5,624 nt of DNA from Collinsella sp. (GCA_031296755.1 JAUMMZ010000052.1:1-5624); one strand, 5' to 3'; positions 1-5,413 are shown, numbered from the stretch's first letter. The notes: generated by a model from the sequence alone, not told the origin. A program made the numbers and translations.

Positions 1-532
1 TGCCGCTGCCGCGGGTGCCGTCGTCGAGCTGGCGAGCGGGTTTGTAGACGCGCACGGACTCCAGCACATCGGCCATGCAGGCACCGTAGGCACCGGCGTT
101 CATGTAGCAGGCGCCGCCGACCGATCCGGGGATGCCCGAGAGGGGCTCCATGCCGGTGAGGCAGGCTTCGGCGGCAGCCGCGGCGACATCGGAAAGCAAG
201 ACACCGGCTGCCGCCGTGACGTGCGTGCCGTCGACGGTGATGTCGGAGAGGCCCTCGCCCAGCGCTACGACGACGCCGCGGATGCCTTTGTCACCGACGA
301 GCAGGTCGGAGCCGTTGCCCACGATGGTGAGTGGCAGATCGCAGCGATAGCAGGTATCGAGCGTGGCGACGAGTCCCTGCTCGGTATCGGGCGTGACAAA
401 GACATCGGCCGGGCCGCCGATCTTAAACGTGGTGTGCTCGCGCATGGGCTCGCTCATGAGCACGTTGTCCTCGCCGGCAACACCGGCGAGCGCGCAGAGC
501 AGGTCCTCGTTAAAAAAGTCGTTCTCGTGCAT
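1..532 (-). CDS. murB: MurB, UDP-N-acetylenolpyruvoylglucosamine reductase (5' part, cut by the window edge)
   Basis: Cytoplasmic FAD enzyme that uses NADPH to reduce UDP-GlcNAc-enolpyruvate to UDP-MurNAc, the second committed step of peptidoglycan precursor synthesis. Only the first 177 residues are in the window; the family usually has about 300. Translating the minus strand gives the FAD-binding signatures in order: HTTFKIGGPAD (residues 33-43), VGNGSDLLVGD (71-81, normally GNGSNLLV; Asn is replaced by Asp here) and SGIPGSVGGACYMNAGAYG (132-150), which is diagnostic for MurB. The C-terminal substrate-binding domain lies off the left edge. The ATG at 532-530 is preferred because an SD-like AAGGCGG lies 8 nt upstream. 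A TTG further upstream is in frame but has no better site. The gene diverges from the LacI-family gene. The identification is firm; the start is fairly firm. Confidence 0.95.
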   Translation of the reverse strand, partial: MHENDFFNEDLLCALAGVAGEDNVLMSEPMREHTTFKIGGPADVFVTPDTEQGLVATLDTCYRCDLPLTIVGNGSDLLVGDKGIRGVVVALGEGLSDITVDGTHVTAAAGVLLSDVAAAAAEACLTGMEPLSGIPGSVGGACYMNAGAYGACMADVLESVRVYKPARQLDDGTRGSG

Positions 533-575
533 ACGAATATCCGCCTTATGGTGGTCGTTTTCATTAATCGAATGC

Positions 576-581
576 AATATA
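576..581 (-). promoter_or_regulatory. Putative -10 box for murB
   Basis: On the minus strand the sequence reads TATATT, about 44 nt upstream of the murB ATG. There is no good -35 at 17 bp. The nearest TTG-type hexamer, TTGCGC, is 19 bp away and lies inside the outer arm of the palindrome at 598-663. If this promoter is real, the palindrome abuts or supplies its -35 region. Weak prediction by eye. Confidence 0.35.
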
Positions 582-597
582 CCCCACCCGGATGGAT

Positions 598-663
598 TTG
601 GCGCAAAGTAACCTGACCCCAATGCACCACATGGTGCAAAGGGGTCAGGTTACTTTGCGCCAA
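598..663. repeat. Long palindromic element, REP/MITE-like, in the divergent murB/lacI-type promoter region
   Basis: The arms 598-620 and 641-663 are perfect 23-bp inverted copies (inner 20 bases of the left arm: GCGCAAAGTAACCTGACCCC). After an AA/AA mismatch the stem resumes with TGCACCA/TGGTGCA (623-629 and 632-638) around a 2-nt loop. In total 30 of 32 possible pairs form, so the single strand would fold into one very stable hairpin. It lies upstream of both flanking genes and has no T-run, so it is not placed to be a terminator. GTAACCTGACCCC/GGGGTCAGGTTAC cores resemble palindromes associated with REP-associated tyrosine (Y1) transposases. That link is from memory and inferred; no transposase is present here. 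Confidence 0.75.
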
Positions 664-693
664 TCGCGGCGATAAAACAGCCGTCTACCGGAT

Positions 694-710
694 TGGTAAA
701 GTGTTTATCA
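694..710. promoter_or_regulatory. Candidate operator for the LacI-family repressor
   Basis: TGGTAAAGTGTTTATCA is a 17-bp interrupted palindrome: 6 of 7 pairs match around a central GTG. It sits just upstream of, and touching, the expected -35 position of the promoter whose -10 is at 732-737. LacI-family proteins bind palindromes of this size and often repress their own genes. The centre lacks the usual CG step, so the call is tentative. Confidence 0.35.
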
Positions 711-731
711 TCAAGGTAGAGGGACGGTCGC

Positions 732-737
732 TATACT
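732..737 (+). promoter_or_regulatory. Putative -10 box for the LacI-family gene
   Basis: TATACT matches the sigma-70-type -10 consensus at five of six positions and lies 36 bp before the ATG, implying a leader of about 30 nt. The hexamer 17 bp upstream (CATCAA, 709-714) is a poor -35, so the promoter may be weak or activator-dependent. Confidence 0.45.
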
Positions 738-762
738 TTCAAGAGATTGCGCGAATACTCGG

Positions 763-768
763 AAGGAG
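763..768 (+). promoter_or_regulatory. Ribosome binding site deciding the LacI-family start
   Basis: AAGGAG lies 4 nt before the ATG at 773. It selects this start over an in-frame GTG at 701, which would add 24 residues without family similarity and lies upstream of the likely transcription start. Confidence 0.7.
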
Positions 769-772
769 CGAG

Positions 773-1801
773 ATGGGCAACAAAGTTACTCTCAAGCAGA
801 TTGCCCAGGAGGTGGGGCTTTCCCCTTCGTCGGTCTCGCTTGTTCTCAACAATCGGCCCTGTCGCATTTCGGAAGAAAACCGCAAGCTCATCAAGGAGGT
901 TGCGGCGCGCAACCACTATGTTCCTAACCAGATCGCGCGCAGCCTGGTCATGCGCGAGTCGCGCACACTGGGCCTTATCGTTCCCAATATCGAGAGCCGC
1001 TTTTTTGCCTCGCTCGCCGGCAGCCTGGAAAAGCGTTGCCGCGAGGACGGCTACGCGCTCTTTATTACCAGCTCGGGTGGAAGCGCCGAGGACGATCTGG
1101 AGCTCCTGCGCCAGCTGGTGACGCGCGGCGTCGATGGTGTGTTCTTGGTCGTGGGCGACGAGTTCTCGGACGACCGCGCTTTGCGCGAGGAAGTCAGCCA
1201 TCTACCCATCCCGGCGGTAATGGTCGACCGTGCCATTGAGGGGCTCGAGTGCGACAAGGTGATGTTCGACCACGAAATGGGCGGCTATATGGCCACCCGC
1301 TATCTGGTCGAGCAAGGCCACCGTCGCATTGCCTGCTTGGTTAATGCGCGCCGTTCCAATACGGGTCGTAAACGTCTTGCCGGCTACGAGCGTGCGCTGC
1401 GCGAGGTGGGGCTGCCCATCGACGCGCGCCTGGAGTTTGAGAGCGAATATTACATCCCGAGCGCATACGAGGCCTCGGAGGCGGTGCTCGCAACTGACGC
1501 CACCGCCGTGTTCGCAAGCTCGGATAACATTGCCCTCGGTCTGCTCAAGCGCTTGCACGAGATGGGGAAGAGCATCCCGGGCGATATCTCGGTCGTAAGC
1601 TATGACAACTCGGCCGCCGACGTTCTCTTTGAGCCGGCGCTGACCGCGATTGAGCAGGATCCTGGTGTCCTCGCGGAGCATGCTTTTGGCTGCATGTCCA
1701 AGCGTCTTGCCGGTAGGGGCGGTAGACGTGCCGAAGAGGTCGTTCTGGAGCCGGCGCTTATCGTGAAGGGCAGTGTGCTTGACCTTACCGAATATAGCTA
1801 A
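773..1801 (+). CDS. LacI-family transcriptional regulator (CcpA/RbsR/PurR-like), target unknown
   Basis: A 342-residue DNA-binding repressor, the usual length for the family. The N-terminal LacI helix-turn-helix covers residues 5-27 (VTLKQIAQEVGLSPSSVSLV). A hinge helix with the conserved leucine follows (about 51-60, ending ARSLVMR), then a periplasmic-binding-protein-like effector domain from LGLIVPNI (67-74) to about 335. Typical core motifs are visible: GYERALREVGLP (204-215), FASSDNIALGLLKRL (247-261) and IPGDISVVSYDN (268-279). Family members bind a sugar, nucleotide base or HPr as effector; nothing here identifies which. The start at MGNK is chosen from the SD site and from where the family domain begins. 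It is divergent from murB and no sugar gene is adjacent, so its regulon may lie elsewhere or be only itself. It is separated from the next gene by a 248-bp gap with a long hairpin, so it is probably monocistronic. Confidence 0.93.
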   Translation: MGNKVTLKQIAQEVGLSPSSVSLVLNNRPCRISEENRKLIKEVAARNHYVPNQIARSLVMRESRTLGLIVPNIESRFFASLAGSLEKRCREDGYALFITSSGGSAEDDLELLRQLVTRGVDGVFLVVGDEFSDDRALREEVSHLPIPAVMVDRAIEGLECDKVMFDHEMGGYMATRYLVEQGHRRIACLVNARRSNTGRKRLAGYERALREVGLPIDARLEFESEYYIPSAYEASEAVLATDATAVFASSDNIALGLLKRLHEMGKSIPGDISVVSYDNSAADVLFEPALTAIEQDPGVLAEHAFGCMSKRLAGRGGRRAEEVVLEPALIVKGSVLDLTEYS

Positions 1802-1830
1802 GCGCACTGGTTTGTTTGCATAGATTGCAT

Positions 1831-1843
1831 GCGGAGTGTCCGC
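1831..1843 (+). other. Small hairpin after the LacI-family gene
   Basis: GCGGA-GTG-TCCGC forms a 5-bp stem with a 3-nt loop, 30 bp after the stop codon. It is followed by TATTTG rather than a real T-run, so it is at best a weak terminator. Confidence 0.25.
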
Positions 1844-1855
1844 TATTTGCCGGCG

Positions 1856-1928
1856 GGGCCGGGGCGCCTGCTTTGTTTTGAGAAGTTCGCGAAGCCCACT
1901 TCTCAAAACAAAGCAGGCGCCCCGGCCC
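1856..1928. repeat. Long perfect inverted repeat (31-bp arms, 11-nt loop)
   Basis: The arms 1856-1886 and 1898-1928 are fully complementary with no mismatch; the loop is TCGCGAAGCCC. The base of the stem is very GC-rich (GGGCCGGGGCGCC) and the part near the loop is A/T-richer (CTTTGTTTTGAGAAGT on the left, its complement on the right). No T-run follows on either strand, so it does not have the form of an intrinsic terminator, although so strong a hairpin could still stop or protect the LacI-family transcript. A dispersed palindromic intergenic element is the best reading. It differs in sequence from the palindrome at 598-663. Confidence 0.75.
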
Positions 1929-1963
1929 TCGTCCGTGAACTTTTCCGCTGGGCGAGCCATAGA

Positions 1964-1991
1964 CGCCGCGTACCGATAGGGTAAGGCGGCG
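1964..1991 (+). other. Imperfect hairpin upstream of the hypothetical gene
   Basis: CGCCGC (1964-1969) pairs with GCGGCG (1986-1991), and TACC (1971-1974) with GGTA (1980-1983), around a 5-nt loop with a small internal bulge. It lies just upstream of the extended -10 at 2004-2012. It could be a protein-binding inverted repeat or a remnant terminator; no T-run follows. Confidence 0.25.
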
Positions 1992-2003
1992 GCTTGAAAT
2001 TGG

Positions 2004-2012
2004 TGCTATATT
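2004..2012 (+). promoter_or_regulatory. Extended -10 promoter for the hypothetical gene
   Basis: TGCTATATT fits the extended -10 form TGnTATAAT with one mismatch. It would start RNA near 2019, about 30 nt before the ATG. No -35 is recognisable at the proper distance, which is common for extended -10 promoters. Confidence 0.45.
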
Positions 2013-2038
2013 CAGCTTGAGTTGTTTAATGCTAGTAC

Positions 2039-2044
2039 GGGAGG
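2039..2044 (+). promoter_or_regulatory. Ribosome binding site deciding the start of the hypothetical gene
   Basis: GGGAGG lies 5 nt before the ATG at 2050. The reading frame extends back to a TTG at 2017, but that codon lies at or before the predicted transcription start and has no SD site. Confidence 0.65.
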
Positions 2045-2049
2045 CTGAT

Positions 2050-2538
2050 ATGGGGCTGTTCAAGAAGAAAAACCCGCAGGATGCCTTTGATCCCGATGTG
2101 TTTACCATCACGGATACGATTTTGGACCCGCCGCGGTTTACGTTTTTGCCGGCTATCTACCAGGATGCCACGCGTCGCAAGTGGGCCGTGCATCAGCGCG
2201 GCGGCGAGCCGAAGATTTTTGACTATGCGGACGTGTTGCAGTGCGAAGTAGCCGAGGCGGGCGATCCGGAGGCCGATGAAGCGGTCTCTAAACAGGAATT
2301 TGCCCAGCGCATTCTGGCAAATCCCGCTAAGGCGGCAAAAATGAACGCTGCCAAGCGTAATATGTGTCTTGGTATGGGCGTTGTTGTGGCGGTTCAGACG
2401 GGAAAAGACGAGGTTTCCAAATTAGAGATTCCCGTTATGACCGACGAAGTTAAACGCGATTCAAGTCTATATAAGTCGTATCGGAATGTCGCCGAGAAGA
2501 TCAAGGCCGAATTTGATGCCATGGGAGGGCTGGCCTAA
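2050..2538 (+). CDS. Hypothetical protein, resembles the C-terminal part of DUF4428-type proteins
   Basis: A 162-residue soluble protein with no signal peptide or membrane segment. It begins MGLFKKK, then FTITDTILDPPRFTFLP, and has an IFDYADVLQCEVAE segment (57-70). A charged, Ala/Lys-rich middle follows (about 74-104), then the hydrophobic stretch CLGMGVVVAVQTG (106-118). The last third, with IPVMT (127-131) and SSLYKSYRNVAEKIKAEFD (139-157), is probably helical. The order 'I-DY-ADV---E' then beta strands then 'YK-Y---AE-I---' recalls the domain that follows the zinc ribbon in DUF4428 proteins; the zinc ribbon itself is absent. That resemblance is from memory and the function is unknown. It ends 38 bp before the first GntR regulator, with no obvious promoter between, so co-transcription is possible. 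Confidence 0.85.
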   Translation: MGLFKKKNPQDAFDPDVFTITDTILDPPRFTFLPAIYQDATRRKWAVHQRGGEPKIFDYADVLQCEVAEAGDPEADEAVSKQEFAQRILANPAKAAKMNAAKRNMCLGMGVVVAVQTGKDEVSKLEIPVMTDEVKRDSSLYKSYRNVAEKIKAEFDAMGGLA

Positions 2539-2576
2539 TTTTGGCGGCATACGTTTCTGAATGAGGAGTCTGTGCA

Positions 2577-3344
2577 ATGGCAGGCGAATCTTATGCAATT
2601 CCCCCCAAAGATCGTGCTGTTGAGGGAATTCTTTGGTATATCCAGCACCATCAGCTTGCCGGCGGTGATCGCCTACCGGCCGAGCGCGTGCTGTGCGAAG
2701 AGATTGGCGTTTCGCGTACGGCGTTGCGCGCCGGTATCACGCGGCTCATCTCGTGTGGAACGCTCGAGAGCCGACGCGGATCGGGTACGTATGTGTGTCC
2801 TCCCAAGCCGCTGAACATCTTCCAGGAAACGTATAACTTTTCCGATGCTGTGCGGACTGCCGGCCTGCACCCCTCTTCTCGTCTGGTTTCCACCGGGACC
2901 ATCGAGGCGGATGAGGCACTTGCCGACAAGCTTGGGGTGTCTGTAGGCGCTCCTTTGCTTCGCATGCAGCGCGTTCGACTTATTGAGGGCGAGCCGGCGT
3001 CAATCGAGACGGCTCACGTTAACCAGTCCCTGTGCCCATCGCTTATCGAGCACGATTTTGAGTGCGAGAGCCTTTACGATGTCTTGCTCAAAGAAGGTGG
3101 CGTGCGTGTTGAGCATGGACGTGAGCATATCTCCATCTCGCGTTTGAACGCCGAAGAGGCCGAGCTGCTCCAGCAAGAAGAGGGAACGCCGGTGTTCTAT
3201 GAGAGCACGATCGAATTGGATAAGGACATGCGTTTTGTGGAGCATTGTAAATCGGTGATTTTGCCCACAAAGTTCCGCTTTGCCGATAACGGCGAAGAGA
3301 ACGGCATGAGGAGCGTGGCAGGTGAACAATGGCTGAAACAGTAG
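2577..3344 (+). CDS. GntR-family regulator, HutC subfamily (UTRA domain), first of a tandem pair
   Basis: A 255-residue cytoplasmic transcription factor. A GntR winged helix-turn-helix spans residues 14-73; its signature includes RLPAERVLCEEIGVSRTALR (32-51) and ends with the wing RRGSGTYV (66-73). A UTRA effector-binding domain covers about 93-235, with TAGLHPSSRLVS (94-105), LGVSVGAPLLRMQRVRL (119-135), the conserved PASIET (140-145), ESLYDVL (164-170) and EEGTPVFYEST (201-211). UTRA domains sense small ligands such as sugar phosphates, urocanate or amino-sugar phosphates. The final 20 residues after KFRF are an extra charged tail. GAGGAG at 2563-2568 lies 8 nt before the ATG. Its end overlaps the next regulator's start by 16 bp, which suggests translational coupling. 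It probably controls the SIS-domain genes downstream, but this is inferred from position. Confidence 0.93.
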   Translation: MAGESYAIPPKDRAVEGILWYIQHHQLAGGDRLPAERVLCEEIGVSRTALRAGITRLISCGTLESRRGSGTYVCPPKPLNIFQETYNFSDAVRTAGLHPSSRLVSTGTIEADEALADKLGVSVGAPLLRMQRVRLIEGEPASIETAHVNQSLCPSLIEHDFECESLYDVLLKEGGVRVEHGREHISISRLNAEEAELLQQEEGTPVFYESTIELDKDMRFVEHCKSVILPTKFRFADNGEENGMRSVAGEQWLKQ

Positions 3345-4042
3345 TTGCCACCCCGGTTTATATGCGCATTCGACGCCGCATCGAGGAGCGTATCGAGCGC
3401 GGAATATATCCCACGGGTTCCATGATTCCGTCCGAAAAAGACCTCGCCGAGGAATTTGGTACGACACGTTTGACCATCCGAAATGCTGTCGATGAGTTGG
3501 TTCGGCGTGGGCAGATTCGACGCGTCCGCGGAAAGGGCGCGTTTGTGGCACAGAAAGTGTCCGTTGCGTACGAGCGAACAGGAGGCTTTCGCGAATCGGT
3601 TCGTGCTTCGGGTGGCGAGCCGTCCGTCCGTATCCTCGCGCGTTCCAAGCGTTATGCGGGCCCATATTATGCCAACCTGTTTGGCATTGCCGAGGACGAT
3701 TTGCTGTATTCGATTCGGCGTTTGAACTGCGTCAACGGCGACCCCGTATCGATTGAGACGGCGTTCATCCCGTGCCTGCTGTTTCCCACAATCGAAGATA
3801 TTGACGTGTCGGTCTTCAGTTTGTACGAGACATATGAGATGTTGGGCCGAAAGCCGGTCATGGCACAGGAAAAGCTCGATATCGAAGCGCTGGGCGCGCG
3901 AGATGCCGGCCTGCTTGGACTGGAGCAGGGCGATCTTGCCTTGACGCTTGAGTGCGTGAGCTTCGATGCGAGCGGCCAGGCGATCGAGTACGTCAAGTCG
4001 TTTAACCGCGGTGATGCGGGTGGATATACCTATACGTACTAG
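3329..4042 (+). CDS. GntR-family regulator, HutC subfamily (UTRA domain), second of a tandem pair
   Basis: A 237-residue regulator with the same architecture as its upstream neighbour. The winged helix-turn-helix is at residues 10-73, with MIPSEKDLAEEFGTTRLTIR (32-51) and the wing VRGKGAFV (66-73). The UTRA domain is at about 86-235, with VRASGGEPSVRILARS (91-106), DPVSIETAFIP (138-148), SVFSLYETYEMLG (161-173) and AIEYVKSFNRGD (218-229). The two proteins are clearly diverged, so this is not a recent duplication. The start codon lies inside the end of the preceding gene, in a different frame. AGGTG at 3320-3324 is its modest SD, close to the ATG. It faces the SIS genes across 195 bp that contain a HutC-type operator, making it the closest candidate regulator of them. 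Ligand unknown; a phosphorylated substrate of the SIS enzymes is the natural guess. Confidence 0.93.
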   Translation: MAETVVATPVYMRIRRRIEERIERGIYPTGSMIPSEKDLAEEFGTTRLTIRNAVDELVRRGQIRRVRGKGAFVAQKVSVAYERTGGFRESVRASGGEPSVRILARSKRYAGPYYANLFGIAEDDLLYSIRRLNCVNGDPVSIETAFIPCLLFPTIEDIDVSVFSLYETYEMLGRKPVMAQEKLDIEALGARDAGLLGLEQGDLALTLECVSFDASGQAIEYVKSFNRGDAGGYTYTY

Positions 4043-4069
4043 CTGGTTTTTTTGCATAACGGGCTGAAA

Positions 4070-4101
4070 AGCTGACGGAATTTTGATTCGTTGGGTCAGC
4101 T
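4070..4101. other. Inverted repeat AGCTGAC/GTCAGCT next to the operator
   Basis: Perfect 7-bp arms at 4070-4076 and 4095-4101 with an 18-nt loop. The right arm ends on the first base of the TGTATATACA palindrome, and the loop contains the -35 TTGATT. A 7-T run occurs earlier (4047-4053) but not after the hairpin, so it is not an intrinsic terminator for the regulator genes. Confidence 0.3.
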
Positions 4102-4110
4102 GTATATACA
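4083..4110 (+). promoter_or_regulatory. Putative promoter of the SIS-domain operon
   Basis: TTGATT (4083-4088) and TATACA (4105-4110) form a sigma-70-type promoter with a 16-bp spacer. The start would be near 4117, leaving a leader of about 120 nt. The -10 is contained in the candidate HutC operator, so repressor binding would block RNA polymerase directly. Predicted by eye; no closer promoter of equal quality is seen before 4238. Confidence 0.5.
4101..4110. promoter_or_regulatory. Candidate HutC-subfamily operator, TGTATATACA
   Basis: A perfect 10-bp palindrome containing GTATATAC, which fits the published HutC-subfamily consensus GTNTANAC exactly. By eye it is the only exact match to that consensus in the window. 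The short consensus would be expected about once by chance in this length; its weight comes from its place in the gap beside two HutC regulators and over a -10 box. Confidence 0.6.
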
Positions 4111-4126
4111 ACCTTACAGGGCTCAA

Positions 4127-4209
4127 AATCGACCGTTCGCCGATGGGGATAAATTAATCGACAAAGAGGTATCAAAAAGCCGTAACCTGTAACTGTGATT
4201 GGTATCAAA
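4127..4209 (+). repeat. Two pairs of short direct repeats in the leader of the SIS operon
   Basis: AATCGAC occurs at 4127-4133 and 4156-4162 (29 bp apart), and GGTATCAAA at 4168-4176 and 4201-4209 (33 bp apart, about three helical turns). The second GGTATCAAA is part of GTAT-CAA-ATAC (4202-4212), a loose relative of the GTATATAC operator core. They may be further binding sites for one of the regulators. No riboswitch fold was recognised. Confidence 0.3.
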
Positions 4210-4226
4210 TACTAATGATTTATTAC

Positions 4227-4232
4227 GAGGTG
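4227..4232 (+). promoter_or_regulatory. Ribosome binding site deciding the start of the first SIS gene
   Basis: GAGGTG lies 5 nt before the ATG at 4238. The frame remains open back to a possible GTG start at 4196-4201, but that would give an N-terminal extension lacking an SD and containing the second GGTATCAAA repeat. Confidence 0.65.
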
Positions 4233-4237
4233 AGACG

Positions 4238-5353
4238 ATGAAGATGCTCGATTACGTTCAACTTGCCAATGTGCGTATGGGGGAGAACCTCGAGCGTTCG
4301 TCTGAGCTGGTAGCGCAGCTCGTTGATATTTTCCAGTCCGGTTCTTTTGACGCGCTGCGCATCGTTGCTTCGGGTTCGTCGCGCCATGCCGCCGATTGCG
4401 CCCGCGATTACCTGCAAGATGCCCTGCAAATGCAGGTGTCCGTTGTGACGCCCGAGGCCTTCGTCGATTTTGAACACACCTATCCGCAGCATGCGCTCAA
4501 CATTGCCGTTTCGCAGAGTGGCTATTCGACCAATACGATTGCGGCGCTCGATTACATGCGCGCACACGATATGGCTGCAGTTGCGCTCACGGCAAACGTC
4601 GAGGCGCCCATCAAGGAGCACACTGACATCGTTCTTGACTACGGTGTGGGCGTCGAGTCGGTGGACTTTGTGACTCTGGGCGTCGAGGTGCTCGTTGAGT
4701 ACCTGGTGCTCTTTGGTATTTACGGCGGTCAGGCGCGCGGAACGATTGACGCCAAGGGCGTTGCCCAGCGTCTTGACGACCTGCGCGAGGCCATCCAGGC
4801 CAATGCCGTGATGTGCAAGACCGCCGAGGCATATGTCCAAGACCACATGCTCGAGCTTTCTGAGCACACGCCCGCCATGGTCGTCGGCAACGGCCCCAAC
4901 TATGGCGTTGCCGAAGAGGCGGCCCTCAAGCTGAGCGAGACCATCAAGATTCCTGCCATGCATCACGAGGGCGAGGAGTTCGTCCACGGTCCCGAGATGC
5001 AGATCGTTCCGGGCTATCTGGTGTTTATCGTCGACGATCCGCAGGGGTCGGAGCGTCTTGCGAATATCGCTGATGCGCTATCGAACGTTACGACAAAAAC
5101 GGTGCTGCTCACGGTCCATCCCAAGGGTAGGGCTCACGAGGTTGCGGTGCCTCAGGTGGCTCCGCTGCTCAGCGCAATTCCCAATCTTGTGTTCTTCCAG
5201 ACGATTGCGGCCATAATCGCCGAGCGTCTGAAGTCATGGGACGTGCACCCGTATCTTGATGCCGTCTCCAAGCAAATGGAGGTCAAGGCAGAGGGCTACG
5301 AAGAGTCAGTCAATGCGCTTAAGGCCAAAGCGGCCGAGTGTTACGGAATGTAA
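4238..5353 (+). CDS. SIS-domain protein, probable deglycase of the FrlB/FraB/GfrE-GfrF type
   Basis: A 371-residue cytoplasmic enzyme with two sugar-isomerase (SIS) domains. SIS1 is about residues 38-160: IVASGSSRHAADCARDYL (42-59), then the sugar-phosphate loop AVSQSGYSTNTIAAL (90-104). SIS2 is about 205-335: VVGNGPNYGVAEEAALKL (215-232), then HHEGEEFVHGPEMQI (242-256). E234 and H250 are 16 residues apart, the same spacing as the catalytic Glu/His of the deglycase FraB and of the GlmS isomerase domain. The C-terminus lacks the GlmS ending with its essential lysine, and there is no glutaminase domain, so it is not glucosamine-6-phosphate synthase. Hydrolysis of a phosphorylated Amadori compound (for example fructoselysine-6-phosphate to glucose-6-phosphate and lysine) is the best guess; an AgaS-like amino-sugar role is the alternative. 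A second SIS gene follows 60 bp later. Confidence 0.9.
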   Translation: MKMLDYVQLANVRMGENLERSSELVAQLVDIFQSGSFDALRIVASGSSRHAADCARDYLQDALQMQVSVVTPEAFVDFEHTYPQHALNIAVSQSGYSTNTIAALDYMRAHDMAAVALTANVEAPIKEHTDIVLDYGVGVESVDFVTLGVEVLVEYLVLFGIYGGQARGTIDAKGVAQRLDDLREAIQANAVMCKTAEAYVQDHMLELSEHTPAMVVGNGPNYGVAEEAALKLSETIKIPAMHHEGEEFVHGPEMQIVPGYLVFIVDDPQGSERLANIADALSNVTTKTVLLTVHPKGRAHEVAVPQVAPLLSAIPNLVFFQTIAAIIAERLKSWDVHPYLDAVSKQMEVKAEGYEESVNALKAKAAECYGM

Positions 5354-5363
5354 GCGGGTTTTG

Positions 5364-5398
5364 ATGCCCGTTGGCATGGGGGATGTGGAAACAACCCC
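5364..5398 (+). other. Small hairpins between the two SIS genes
   Basis: ATGCC-CGTT-GGCAT (5364-5377) is a perfect 5-bp stem with a tetraloop, followed by GGGG (5379-5382) that can pair with CCCC (5395-5398). No T-run follows, so transcription should continue. They could stabilise or separate the two parts of the message. Confidence 0.25.
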
Positions 5399-5413
5399 AG
5401 AAAGGAGAGACAA

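Noticed and set aside
221..616. Plus-strand open frame of 131 codons opposite murB
   Set aside because: It is the antisense shadow of murB, whose conserved FAD motifs are read on the minus strand; it has no SD and runs into the palindrome.
598..663. Palindrome as a bidirectional terminator
   Set aside because: Both flanking genes point away from it, no transcript is expected to end there, and no T-run follows.
1202..1960. Minus-strand open frame of 252 codons over the LacI-family gene
   Set aside because: Antisense of a well-supported gene in a GC-rich genome; it starts inside the long hairpin region and has no recognisable domain.
4047..4053. Run of seven T after the second GntR gene, considered as an intrinsic terminator
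   Set aside because: No GC-rich stem precedes it; the preceding bases are the end of the coding region and do not fold into a convincing hairpin.
3197..4126. Minus-strand open frame of 309 codons over both GntR genes
   Set aside because: It covers two genes with clear domains on the other strand; its protein is rich in Arg/His/Gln with no known fold, as expected for a shadow frame.
4223..4987. Minus-strand open frame of 254 codons over the first SIS gene
   Set aside because: Antisense shadow; the plus strand encodes a complete double SIS protein with catalytic motifs and a good SD.
4238..5353. Identification of the SIS protein as GlmS or its isomerase half
   Set aside because: No glutaminase domain is present, and the C-terminus lacks the conserved GlmS ending that carries the catalytic lysine.
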